The notes: generated from the sequence alone by a model not told the origin. A stretch of DNA of 64,000 nucleotides from Flavobacteriales bacterium (GCA_016703105.1 JADJCS010000005.1:1-64000), one strand, 5' to 3'; shown: positions 8,566 through 16,656, counted from the stretch's first letter. Numbers and translations are program-made.

Positions 8566-9055
8566 CCTTCGCGAAGACCCCACGGATCAACTCCCCTCCG
8601 CGATCGATCGCTCGATCGCAGTACTTAAGGAGGGGTTCGGGGGTGGTTTCCAAACCGTATTTTGAGAATGGTCGTCCGCACGACGATCAGATCCGAGGGC
8701 TCTGCCCGAGGATCTGTCCGGAGCGATCTCTAATTCGTGCGTTGGCCAGTGCGTGGACAACACGGATCTCCAAACGATCCAATGTGTTCACTTCGCACCG
8801 AGACGAACTGCCGTTGTCCTGGCTTTGGACCGATCATCATTGCGGGCGCCACTCGTGGGCGAGGAACGATGGTCCATTTGGAATGCAGGACGACCCAGTA
8901 CATCGATCAATGGTTTTGTAAGTACCCCCACTTCAGGTGCAGTGGTTGTGTAAGCAGCCCTTGAACGGACCAGTTCCCGAATTCCCAACCGGCCCTGATC
9001 GTTCTTCGTGGCCTTGCCTCCCCGTTATAGATTTACCGAACAAGACACCTTGCCC
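8566..9055. other. Gap without a supported gene
   Basis: About 490 bases with only short unconvincing open frames. It holds a compact hairpin at 8688-8716 and otherwise nothing I recognise. It may be decayed sequence of the truncated gene to its left. Confidence 0.5.
8688..8716. other. Compact hairpin with tandem G-A internal loop
   Basis: CAGATCC pairs with GGATCTG, an inner GGGC pairs with GCCC around a TCT loop, and a symmetric GA/GA step separates the two stems. Tandem G-A pairs are a stable RNA feature. No T-run follows, so a simple terminator is not clear. Confidence 0.4.
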
Positions 9056-10498
9056 ATGCTGCACGCATACACTGTCCCGTCCACGACCACCACCTGCCCT
9101 ACCCCCTCCGTACCGGTGCGCGCTAGGTGGCACATTCTTTTCCTGGCGGGCGTGTGGGCCATGGCCATTCCTGCGGCCGCACAGGAGGCGAACACGTGGT
9201 ATTTCGGCGCGCGCGCCGGGCTCGACTTCAACAGCGGCACGCCTGTAACCTTGCTGGACGGAATGATGATGTCCTACGAGGCGAGCGGATCCATTAGCGA
9301 TGCCAATGGCGAGTTGTTGTTCTATACCAACGCGGGGCGCGTAATGACCAGTGTTCCCTACCGCTATGGAAACGTCTATGACAGCAACCACAATGTGATG
9401 CCCAATGGCGATCTGGAATTGTCCGGCGGGTGCAACAGTGCCAAGCAAGGTGCGCTCATTGTGCAGGATCCAGGCAACACGGACCATTACTACATCTTCA
9501 CCTTGGACTGCGCCGAGCACGGCGTGGTGGGCGGGCTGCGGTATTGCGAGGTGGACATGACGTTGAACGGCGGCCTGGGTGATGTGACCTCCATTGCCAA
9601 CCCGCTGCTCTCGGATGTCACCGAGTCGATGATCGGCATTCGGCACGCCAACGGTTTTGATGTGTGGGTATTGGTACACGGGCTGGACAACAGCGATTAC
9701 CACGCCTTCCTGGTCACGGCCGCAGGTATCACTGGGCCGGTTACCACCACCATCGGGCCCATGGTGGACGATCAGCCCGGCGATATGGCGGTGAACCTCA
9801 CCAGCACCAAGGTCCACTACTCCTCCACGAATAATTCCATCCTGCTCGACTTCGATCCGTCGACGGGTGTGCTCTCGAACCTGTTGGACCTGGACCGCAA
9901 CGTGGTCGGTTGCGCTTTCGCCCCCGGGGGCCAGTACCTCTATACCTGCGAGTTCCTGGGCACAAAACGCATCTTCCAATATGACCTGCTGGCGGCGGAC
10001 ATCTTGGCGAGCGAGCAGATCATCACCGCAGGGGGCAACGCAGGCCAGCCCTCCCTCCGCTTGGCCCCGAACGGGAAGATCTATGTGGCCCACTGGGAAC
10101 AGGACCACCTCGGGGTCATCAACAACCCCGATGCCCAAGGCCTGGCCGCCGACTATCAATACCAAGGGGTCGCTCTGCTCGGTCGCAATTGCAACGCCGG
10201 TCTACCAGAATTCGTGAACGACCTGCTTATCCCGTTCACCGCAGCCATCGCCGACGCACCATCCGTGCCCACCATACAGTGCATGGTGACCGGCGATGAG
10301 CTCCTTATCCGCTTCGGGGCGGACATGGCGCAAGGAAGGCTCTCCATCTTCCGTAGTGATGGAACCTTGATGCACGAAGACGGCATGCGCAGCGGACAAG
10401 CCACCATACCGATCGCATGGTTCGCGGCAGGCCATTACGTGGTGCGCTTAACCACCAACGAGCACTCCGCAACTGGTGCATTCTATATCGTGCGCTAG
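9056..10498 (+). CDS. T9SS protein of the 'WYFG' propeller family
   Basis: The 480-residue product starts with an extended signal peptide (hydrophobic part ILFLAGVWAMAIPAAAQ). Directly after cleavage it has EANTWYFGARAGLDFNSG, the hallmark opening of a large Bacteroidota surface family. The following words ASGSISDANGELLFYTNAG, YYIFTLD and LAPNGKIYVA are also typical of that family. The repeated SDANG and LAPNG words indicate a beta propeller. The C-terminal about 75 residues (from CMVTGDELLIRF to HYVVRLTTNEHSATGAFYIVR) match a type A sorting domain in length and strand pattern. I chose the ATG at 9056, because an upstream in-frame start at 9008 would add 16 residues before the signal peptide. 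Function unknown; it is probably surface exposed. Confidence 0.8.
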   Translation: MLHAYTVPSTTTTCPTPSVPVRARWHILFLAGVWAMAIPAAAQEANTWYFGARAGLDFNSGTPVTLLDGMMMSYEASGSISDANGELLFYTNAGRVMTSVPYRYGNVYDSNHNVMPNGDLELSGGCNSAKQGALIVQDPGNTDHYYIFTLDCAEHGVVGGLRYCEVDMTLNGGLGDVTSIANPLLSDVTESMIGIRHANGFDVWVLVHGLDNSDYHAFLVTAAGITGPVTTTIGPMVDDQPGDMAVNLTSTKVHYSSTNNSILLDFDPSTGVLSNLLDLDRNVVGCAFAPGGQYLYTCEFLGTKRIFQYDLLAADILASEQIITAGGNAGQPSLRLAPNGKIYVAHWEQDHLGVINNPDAQGLAADYQYQGVALLGRNCNAGLPEFVNDLLIPFTAAIADAPSVPTIQCMVTGDELLIRFGADMAQGRLSIFRSDGTLMHEDGMRSGQATIPIAWFAAGHYVVRLTTNEHSATGAFYIVR

Positions 10499-10602
10499 CT
10501 GATGGAACTGTTGAGCGACGGACAACCATCCTCATCCACGCACGCCAACGCCCCCACCTCGATCCCATGCGGACCGCAGCGGGGGCGTATGCACAAGTGC
10601 GT

Positions 10603-10939
10603 TCAGGCCGCCTTCGCGGTGGCCAGGTCGCTCACGGGGCTCACTCCTGCCGTGGCGATGGTCTGCAGGCGAAAGGAATACACCGTGTTGCTGGTGAGCC
10701 CCACGGTATCGGTTGATCATATGGACCGTATCCTTCTGCGAGATCGTGATGGTATCACAGTGGATCGTGTAAGCGCTGGCCTTCCTTGCACGCGTGGTGA
10801 AATACAAGCTCTTCGAAACCTCATCCGTCTTTACGTGCTTCAATTGCTTGAACTGGATCCAATTGGCATCCGTACCCGCGAACGCTACGTGGCAGCAGCA
10901 GTGGAGAAGACAGAGGAATAACCAACGCATGGGGGTCAT
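10603..10939 (-). pseudogene. Frameshifted small secreted fibronectin-type-III protein
   Basis: On the minus strand an ATG at 10939 opens a signal peptide (MTPMRWLFLCLLHCCCHVAFAG) and about 55 further residues ending near TITISQKDTVHMIN. The next sense stretch, DTVGLTSNTVYSFRLQTIAT then AGVSPVSDLATAKAA and a stop at 10603-10605, is in another frame. It has the classic fibronectin type III ending (L-x-x-N-T-x-Y-x-F-R). Removing one base near 10705 joins them into a protein of about 111 residues. Either the gene is broken or one base is wrong in the assembly. Confidence 0.6.
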
Positions 10940-11069
10940 CGCGAACAGCGTAGGATCAACAATAGTAGGTCAGCTAACCGTCGCCGGCCCTCATGAGCGC
11001 GCAGCCACCCGCTACTGGCGCTTAGCGCACCTCATCGCTGGCGCGGATCTCTAAGCTTGCAGATCCCTT

Positions 11070-12315
11070 CTGAAGACCAACTTTACTGGGGATAAAAGAT
11101 CTCCGAAGAGGACTGAGCGGAACTGCGGGTGAACCAGGGCGCGGGAGAGGCTTCAGGCCTATCTAACTCATCGGTACCTGCGGTTCCTTCGGATCTGAGG
11201 CTCGGATAGAATGTCAGGCTTCGGGCCTAGTAGAGTTGTCGAGTTCAGGATCCGATGCTCAGCCCCCTAGGGATCTTCTGTGTAACCCAAAAGTAGAACG
11301 AACATGGAACACTACATCGGGATCGACGTGAGCAAGGCCACCTTGGACCTGGCCTTGATAAATGCCAGCGGTCAGTTACTGGCGATGGTCCAGACCGAGA
11401 ACAGCACGAAGGGTCTGGTGCGATCATGGCGTCGGTGGTCCAAGGAGTTCGACCTGGTGAAGGACAAATGCTTGATCTGTCTGGAACCCACGGCTCATTA
11501 CTCCGACCAGCCATTGATCGCCTTGGTGGAATTGGAGATACCCACATGGCTGGCCAATGCAAGCGACATGGTACGCAGCCTGGGCATGCGGCGCGGGAAG
11601 AACGACCAGCTTGATGCGCAACGGATCGCCGACTACGCGCGGCGCTTCCACGACAAGGCCCGTCGTTTCACCCGGGATCATCTGCGCTTGCGCACGCTGA
11701 AGAAGTTGCTCTCTCGCCGGAGGCTGCTGGTGGATCGGCGCAAGGCACATCAAGTGCTACTGAAGGACTACAACCCGTTGATGCCTGCCGAGCTGCGTCG
11801 CACCATGGACCGCCTTGATAAGGCGATGCTACGCGCGTACGACAAGGCCATCGTCGAAGTGGAGGCGATGATCCTTGTAGAGATCCAGCGTGATCCCGAA
11901 TTACAGCGACAGTATGAACTGGTCCTGTCGGTCGAATCAGTGGGGCCCATCCTTGCAGCGCACCTGCTGGCATTGACCGATGGATTCGCCCGCTTCGGAT
12001 CAGCCCGGCAGTTGGCCTGCCACGCAGGGGTCGCGCCATACGAGTTCCGATCCGGGTCGAGCATCCGTGGTAAGACCCGCGTTTCGTCCTTCGCTCATCG
12101 GCAACTAAAGACGCTCCTGCACATGTCAGCGGTATCGTCCATCAGCCGATCAGGTGAGCTGCGCGCCTTCTACGACCGGAAAGTCGCTGAAGGCAAAGGC
12201 GCCATGAGCGTCCTCAACGCCATCCGCAACAAGATCATCCATCGAGTGTATGCTGTTCTTGCGCGCGGCACGCCCTACACTAAAAAAACACTTGCAAATG
12301 CCATAGAATGCGGCG
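11070..12315 (+). mobile_element. IS110-family insertion sequence (approximate limits)
   Basis: The element comprises a noncoding leader of about 230 bases, the transposase and a very short right end. I set the limits from a predicted donor-binding loop. Its right strand (11229-11238) is complementary to 11078-11087 with one G-T wobble, and its left strand carries ATAGAATG, which recurs at 12304-12311 after the transposase. IS110 elements lack terminal inverted repeats and leave no target duplication, so no other boundary signal is expected. The exact core dinucleotide cannot be fixed, because the right flank runs into poly-G-rich sequence. The total of about 1.25 kb is normal for the family. 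Confidence 0.65.
11110..11260 (+). ncRNA. Predicted IS110 bridge RNA (target loop then donor loop)
   Basis: Two consecutive domains share one plan. Domain 1: GGAACTGCGGGT (11119-11130) pairs with ACCTGCGGTTCC (11176-11187, two G-U pairs) around a large internal loop and the hairpin AGGC-TTCAG-GCCT (11148-11160). Domain 2: GGATC...CTCG (11191-11204) pairs with CGAG...GATCC (11240-11253) around a loop and the hairpin AGGC-TTCGG-GCCT (11216-11228). Known IS110 bridge RNAs carry a target-binding loop followed by a donor-binding loop, made from the leader of the element. Here the second domain's loop strands match the two ends of the element: 11206-11213 equals 12304-12311, and 11229-11238 pairs with 11078-11087. 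The guides of the first loop are 11131-11147 and 11161-11175. RNA ends are estimates. Confidence 0.65.
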
Positions 12316-12353
12316 GCGCCGGGTGCGCAGCGAGCAAGGGGGGGTGGGGATAG
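11304..12353 (+). CDS. IS110-family transposase (bridge-RNA-guided recombinase type)
   Basis: The N-terminal RuvC-like domain starts with YIGIDVSKATLDLALI, and further acidic motifs lie in CLEPTAHY and KNDQLDAQRIADY, giving the DEDD set. A helical linker follows. The C-terminal Transposase_20 domain has LSVESVGPILAAHLLA, CHAGVAPYEFRSGSS and then GKTRVSSFAHRQLKTLLHM, which supplies the serine region. These enzymes recombine donor and target DNA guided by an RNA from the element. The last residues (after TPYTKK) are doubtful: the frame passes an A7 run at 12282-12288 and continues into G-rich flank. If one A were removed it would end at the TAG at 12304-12306 as KKHLQMP, inside the predicted right end. 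Confidence 0.9.
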   Translation: MEHYIGIDVSKATLDLALINASGQLLAMVQTENSTKGLVRSWRRWSKEFDLVKDKCLICLEPTAHYSDQPLIALVELEIPTWLANASDMVRSLGMRRGKNDQLDAQRIADYARRFHDKARRFTRDHLRLRTLKKLLSRRRLLVDRRKAHQVLLKDYNPLMPAELRRTMDRLDKAMLRAYDKAIVEVEAMILVEIQRDPELQRQYELVLSVESVGPILAAHLLALTDGFARFGSARQLACHAGVAPYEFRSGSSIRGKTRVSSFAHRQLKTLLHMSAVSSISRSGELRAFYDRKVAEGKGAMSVLNAIRNKIIHRVYAVLARGTPYTKKTLANAIECGGAGCAASKGGWG

Positions 12354-12475
12354 CGCGGGCGGTTTGCGGTGGCGGGGGGGCAGCCGGAAGAACTCACGGG
12401 GGGGGGGGGGTCGGTCGGCGGGGGGGCGGGGGGGGGTCGGCACGGGTGGGGCGGCCCTTTACGGGGGGCCGTCGC
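12340..12475. repeat. Poly-G-rich low-complexity tract
   Basis: The sequence just past the IS110 right end degenerates into long G runs on the plus strand, with few other bases. A second such tract lies at 16521-16632. Both are G on the same strand. This could be a base-calling artefact, collapsed low-quality sequence, or a genuine G-quadruplex-forming repeat. Confidence 0.7.
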
Positions 12476-12840
12476 CGTGTCTGGTCCGGAAAGCGGCACA
12501 GGGCGGGGGGCGAACCCGCGCCCTCTTCCGTGCTGCGGATCGTTCGTTCCCGTGATGCACCCGTTAGGCGTGTTGAGCCCCCTGCAGGCCGGCTTCATCC
12601 TGCGACCAGGGGGGCATCGCAAGGTGCGTGCAGGGGCGCTGAGTCGGGGTGCGTGAAGGTGGTCCCCGTTCAATGCGGCGCGCAAAATAGGTGGCAGCAT
12701 CGCGTAGCCCCCAATGGGGCTGTGGACCGAGGGTGTGCTCTGGTCAATACGGCATCTTCCGGATGCTCCTGCTCTTGTGGGCTAAGGGCTAAGGCCGCAT
12801 CTTCGCCACATTGCCTTCGCATTCGCTACAGCGCACCGAG
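12476..12840. other. Gap with hairpin, no supported gene
   Basis: Apart from the tRNA-like piece, this stretch holds a perfect hairpin AGCCCC-CAAT-GGGGCT at 12706-12721. Open frames through it give Gly/Arg/Pro-rich proteins with no family signal, and I do not accept them as genes. Confidence 0.5.
12503..12535 (-). other. Possible 3' tRNA fragment (T-arm like)
   Basis: Read on the minus strand, GCGGG-TTCGCCC-CCCGC (12519 down to 12503) has the stem and 7-base loop of a tRNA T-arm. The preceding ACGGAAGAGGGC resembles the 3' anticodon strand and variable loop of tRNA-Asp-type genes. No D-arm or 5' acceptor strand can be found beyond 12535, and loop position 58 is C instead of A. It is at most a remnant, for example a disrupted integration site. 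Confidence 0.3.
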
Positions 12841-12916
12841 CATGTCCTCCCTCAATAGAAGGCTTCGGTCCTTATACCTAAAGCTACGTTCACCCACCAA
12901 CCGAACGGAACTCGAT

Positions 12917-13191
12917 ATGCGTTGTTGGACCGGAGTAATGATGTTCCTGGTCGTTACGGCGCTGCCCAATCCTGATCGGAGGCGATGTGCAGCCGTATGC
13001 TTCAAGGCTGCCAGACCTGGGCTTATAATTGGCCCTGGCGCAAAGGATGCGGTGAGAAATATGTGGCCCTGGCCCATGCCAACATGGGTTCGGCGGCCTA
13101 TTTCAAAGGAGACATGGCCGCATCCGCGAACGCGTATGCGCTCGCGTTGAAGGTGAATACACCACGCTGGCGCGGAGTTAGGCGTGCGTGA
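12917..13191 (+). pseudogene. Remnant of a secreted TPR-type protein
   Basis: One frame from 12917 gives a signal-like start (MRCWTGVMMFLVVTALPN). Another frame, ending at the stop 13189-13191, gives YVALAHANMGSAAYFKGDMA followed by ASANAYALALK, which has TPR spacing (small residues and an A-x-Y pair). The two pieces do not connect, and no full domain remains. I read this as a decayed gene, with low confidence in the original family. Confidence 0.35.
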
Positions 13192-13228
13192 GCTAGCGCG
13201 GGGCGAAGCCGTCCATCCGTGCCCCCGC

Positions 13229-13258
13229 GCCCTCCGCGAGTGTCTCTCCGCTCGCCCA
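13229..13258. repeat. 30-base interspersed repeat, copy 1 (partner 14404-14433)
   Basis: This 30-base word recurs at 14404-14433 with two mismatches. The two copies flank the YeiH-type gene in the same orientation. Immediately to the right, 13313-13330 is the reverse complement of the GCAGAG-type repeat seen at 43511-43544. Confidence 0.6.
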
Positions 13259-13332
13259 CTCCTTTCGCTCGCGCGGATCTTCTTCTCTCGCTCAGACTCT
13301 CCGCGGTCGGATCTCTGCGCTTCTGCGTCCAT

Positions 13333-14316
13333 TCACAACCCGCTCAGCCCCATCAGCCCACCTACCAGGAGTAGCTGCACCACGAAGATCATCAGGCCGA
13401 AGCCGAGGCCTTTGCGGCCCGAGCGGTAAAGCCCTTTGAAACTCACCTTCAGGCCGATGGCCGCCATGGCGATGGTGAGGATCACCTTGCCGGCCGTATC
13501 CATGGCCCCGAGGAAGGCCGGGGGAAAGTTCACCAGGGAGGTCAATACAGTAATGCCGATAAAGCCCCACAGATACCAGGGCAGATCGAAGTGCTCCTTC
13601 CAACTCTTCACCTGCGCGCGGTGTACCAGGTAATTGAACAGGATGAGCGCCGGGGAAAGCAGGGCCACCCGGGCCAGCTTGATGGTGATGGCCGCCTCCC
13701 CCACGGCGTTGTCCATGGCGTAGCCCGCGCCCACCACATTGCCCACCGAGTGCAGGGTGCCACCGATAAGCACGCCGAGCCGCGTAGTGTCGAGGTCCAG
13801 TCCCACCAGCACCAGCGGTAGCACGATCATGCCCACGCTGCCGAAGAGGTTCACCACGGCCATGGCGATGCCCACGTCCTCCTTGTTCGTCGCCACGCGC
13901 GGCGCCAATGCCGCTATGGCGGAAGATCCGCAGATCGCCGTACCGAAGCCCACCAGCCAGCCGATGGAGGCCGGGCACTTCACGCGTTGGGACAGGTAGA
14001 AGGTGACGAGGACCATGGCCATCACCACCACCACGACGATGCTGAAGGAAGCCGCACCCAGGGCGGCGATGTGCGCGTAGTCGATGCTGAAGGCGAGGAA
14101 GAGCACGGAGATCTCCAGGAGCTTGCTGCTGGTGAAGCCGATGCCGGCCTGGAAGCGCTCGGGCACCGCCACCACGTTGCCCACCCCCATGCCGAGCAGC
14201 AAGGCCAGCAGAATGCCGTTGAAGGAGCTGGAGGTATACGCGGATGCGAAGTGCGCGAGGAGGCCGATGCCACTCGCCAACAGAACCCCGCTGTACCGCT
14301 CCTTCATTGGTCGCAT
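13333..14316 (-). CDS. YeiH/UPF0324 family membrane protein, putative sulfate exporter
   Basis: A 327-residue polytopic protein with about ten hydrophobic segments and the UPF0324 (YeiH) signature regions: NGILLALLLGMGVGN, then VGFGTAICGSSAIAALAP, and IGGTLHSVGNVVGAGYAM. The length is normal for the family. Members are annotated as putative sulfate exporters, though direct evidence for the substrate is thin. It stands alone on the minus strand; the region upstream (14317-14564) holds a repeat, and the region downstream is decayed DNA. The flanking pair of 30-base repeats could mean that the gene is part of a mobile or rearranged segment. Confidence 0.85.
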   Translation of the reverse strand: MRPMKERYSGVLLASGIGLLAHFASAYTSSSFNGILLALLLGMGVGNVVAVPERFQAGIGFTSSKLLEISVLFLAFSIDYAHIAALGAASFSIVVVVVMAMVLVTFYLSQRVKCPASIGWLVGFGTAICGSSAIAALAPRVATNKEDVGIAMAVVNLFGSVGMIVLPLVLVGLDLDTTRLGVLIGGTLHSVGNVVGAGYAMDNAVGEAAITIKLARVALLSPALILFNYLVHRAQVKSWKEHFDLPWYLWGFIGITVLTSLVNFPPAFLGAMDTAGKVILTIAMAAIGLKVSFKGLYRSGRKGLGFGLMIFVVQLLLVGGLMGLSGL

Positions 14317-14403
14317 TCCAAGATCTCCATCCCCCAGTTTGGTGCGAGCGAAAAAGCGTGGATGCTCACGCGAGCAAAGGTGAGTCAGTTCACGGGCATC
14401 CCC

Positions 14404-14433
14404 GCCCTCCGCGAGCGTCTCTCCACTCGCCCA
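14404..14433. repeat. 30-base interspersed repeat, copy 2 (partner 13229-13258)
   Basis: Same word and orientation as 13229-13258, with two mismatches. It lies in the 248-base gap between the divergent transporter and ABC-F genes. Confidence 0.6.
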
Positions 14434-14524
14434 CCAAGTAGATGCAAGGCTTCCCTAGGCCTTCTGCCGTGCCCCAGGCTTCCCATGTAGCAAAGGCCGT
14501 CCACTCCCCTCCGCCCCATCGCTC

Positions 14525-14532
14525 TACATTCG
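14525..14532 (+). promoter_or_regulatory. Candidate -7 element TACATTCG for the ABC-F gene
   Basis: TACATTCG lies 32 bases before the ATG at 14565. The identical word precedes menD at 40924-40931. It differs from TAnnTTTG by one base. Confidence 0.4.
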
Positions 14533-14564
14533 CGTCCCATTTCGCCGAGCATCGGACTATTCCC

Positions 14565-16496
14565 ATGAACTGCCTCTCCGTTGAACGCCTCGGCAAGCGC
14601 TATGGCCCGCGCCAGTTGTTCAAAGACATCAGCTTCGGGCTGGAGAAGGGCCAGAAGACCGCCATCGTGGCCCGCAACGGCACGGGTAAGAGCACACTGC
14701 TGAAGTGCATCGCTGGCCTCGAAACACCGGACGAGGGCAAGGTGACCTTCAACAAAGGGCTGCGCATCGGTTACCTGGACCAGAACGTGGTGATGACCGC
14801 CACGCACTCCTTGGTGGACGAGATGCTCGACCAGGACGACCCGGTGACCAACGCGATCCGCGCCTACGAGCACGCCGTGGAGCGCCACCTCGGCGATGAG
14901 GAGCTGCACCGCGCCGTGGACCAAATGACGGAGCTGAACGCCTGGGACCACGAGGCCCGCGTGAAGCGCCTGCTCTTCCAGTTCAATCTGCGCGACCTGG
15001 AGCAGCCCGTGAACACCCTGAGCGGCGGCCAGCAAAAACGCGTCGCCATGGCGAAGGTGCTCATCAACATGCCCGATGTGCTGATCCTCGATGAGCCCAC
15101 CAACCACCTCGACATGCAGATGATCGAGCAGCTGGAGGAGGAACTCAGTGCGCCCGGTGTCACCCTGCTGCTCGTCACGCACGACCGCCACTTCCTGGAC
15201 AATGTCTGCGACGAGATCCTCGAGATGGAGTTCGGGCAGTTCACCCGCTTCACCGGCAACTACAGCTACTACGTGGAGAAGAAGGCCGCGTTGGATGAGG
15301 TGCGTGACGCCACGCAGCAGCACCTGAAGGGCCTGATGAAGAGCGAGCTCGAGTGGGTGCGCAAGATGCCCCGCGCGCGCGGCACCAAGAGCAAGAGCCG
15401 CCTGGACAAGTTCGAGACCATCAAGTCATTGGCCACGCGCGATTTCAGCCGCGACCAGGTGAGCATCGATGTGAAGACCGAGCGCCTTGGCGGCAAGGTG
15501 ATCGAAGCACGCAACCTCACCAAGAGCTTTGGCGATCCGTCCGTTCCAGAGACGTACAAGCCCATCGTTTCGCATTGGAGCTACTCGCTGAAAGCTGGGG
15601 ACCGCATCGGCATCGTTGGGCCCAACGGCATCGGCAAGAGCACCTTCCTCGATCTGCTCACAGAGAAGGTTAAGCCCGACGCGGGCACCGTCTCCGTCGG
15701 CAGCACCGTGATCCTCGGCATCTTCGGGCAGCAAGGGCTGGAGATCAAGGAGGACAAGCGCATCATCGAAGTGGTGCGCGACATCGCCGATGTGATCCCG
15801 CTGAGCAAGGGCAAAACGCTCACCGCTTCAGCGTTGTTGGAGCGCTTCCTCTTCGACAAGGAGCAGCAGTACCAGTACGTGAGCACCCTGAGCGGTGGCG
15901 AGAAGCGCCGCCTCTATCTCTGCACGGTGCTGATGAAGAACCCCAACGTGCTCGTGCTCGATGAGCCCACGAACGACTTGGACATCCCCACACTGAACGC
16001 CTTGGAGGATTTTCTGACCGAGCTGGACATCTGCCTGCTCGTGGTGAGCCACGATCGCTTCTTCATGGACAAGATCTGCACGAAGCTGCTGGTCTTTGAA
16101 GGCGAGGGGAAGATCAAGGAGTGGGTGGGCAGCTACACCGAACTGCGCGAAATGCAGAAGGCGCGGGAAGCGCAAGCCCAGCGTAACAAGTCAGCGGAGA
16201 CCGAGGCAAAGAAGGTGGAGGCGCCAGTGACGAAGACCGCAGTGACGGGGACGAAGGGGGCGAAGAAGAAGATGAGCTTCGGCGAGCGCAACGAACTGAA
16301 GCGCCTCGATGCCGAGATCCCGGCGTTGGAGAAGAAGAAGGAGGAACTGCTGTTGGCGCTTGCCAAGGGCGGCACGGACCACCACAAGATCATGGAGCTC
16401 TCCCTGGAACTGGAGAAAGTGATCGCCTCGCTGGACAAGCAGAGCGAGCGCTGGCTGGAGTTGACGGAGAAGGCGGAGCAGGAAGGAGCCGGTTGA
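14565..16496 (+). CDS. ABC-F family ATP-binding protein (Uup/EttA-like)
   Basis: The 643-residue protein has two ATPase domains and no membrane part. Domain 1 has Walker A ARNGTGKST, signature LSGGQQKR and Walker B LILDEPTNHLD. Domain 2 has GPNGIGKST, LSGGEKRR and LVLDEPTNDLD. The linker between them (around GLMKSELEWVRKMPRARGTK) is the expected arginine-rich arm, and the C-terminus (from about 565) is a charged coiled coil, as in Uup. ABC-F proteins act on ribosomes or, for Uup, on branched DNA and ribosome biogenesis. I chose the ATG at 14565, since the upstream in-frame extension to 14442 runs through noncoding repeat sequence. Note ARNGTG in place of the usual GRNGAG. Confidence 0.9.
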   Translation: MNCLSVERLGKRYGPRQLFKDISFGLEKGQKTAIVARNGTGKSTLLKCIAGLETPDEGKVTFNKGLRIGYLDQNVVMTATHSLVDEMLDQDDPVTNAIRAYEHAVERHLGDEELHRAVDQMTELNAWDHEARVKRLLFQFNLRDLEQPVNTLSGGQQKRVAMAKVLINMPDVLILDEPTNHLDMQMIEQLEEELSAPGVTLLLVTHDRHFLDNVCDEILEMEFGQFTRFTGNYSYYVEKKAALDEVRDATQQHLKGLMKSELEWVRKMPRARGTKSKSRLDKFETIKSLATRDFSRDQVSIDVKTERLGGKVIEARNLTKSFGDPSVPETYKPIVSHWSYSLKAGDRIGIVGPNGIGKSTFLDLLTEKVKPDAGTVSVGSTVILGIFGQQGLEIKEDKRIIEVVRDIADVIPLSKGKTLTASALLERFLFDKEQQYQYVSTLSGGEKRRLYLCTVLMKNPNVLVLDEPTNDLDIPTLNALEDFLTELDICLLVVSHDRFFMDKICTKLLVFEGEGKIKEWVGSYTELREMQKAREAQAQRNKSAETEAKKVEAPVTKTAVTGTKGAKKKMSFGERNELKRLDAEIPALEKKKEELLLALAKGGTDHHKIMELSLELEKVIASLDKQSERWLELTEKAEQEGAG

Positions 16497-16520
16497 TGGT
16501 TGTCGGTTCACTGTGGTTAG

Positions 16521-16632
<112 letters not shown>

Positions 16633-16656
16633 AGGCGGAATCAACCGGACAGCAGT

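Noticed and set aside
8566..9000. Short plus-strand frames (for example 8499-8921 and 8737-8964) as candidate small proteins.
   Set aside because: No signal peptide, no regular sequence, and one starts inside the palindromic repeat.
11031..11046. CTCATCG-CT-GGCGCGG upstream of the IS110 element shares 7-base words with both target-loop strands and has a central CT.
   Set aside because: The order and strands are wrong for a bridge-RNA target (each guide matches the opposite half), the site is not split by the element, and 7-base matches can arise by chance.
12308..13150. A 280-codon open frame through the region after the transposase.
   Set aside because: It owes its length to the poly-G tract (no stop codons possible), encodes Gly/Arg-rich sequence without any domain, and crosses the TPR remnant in a different frame.
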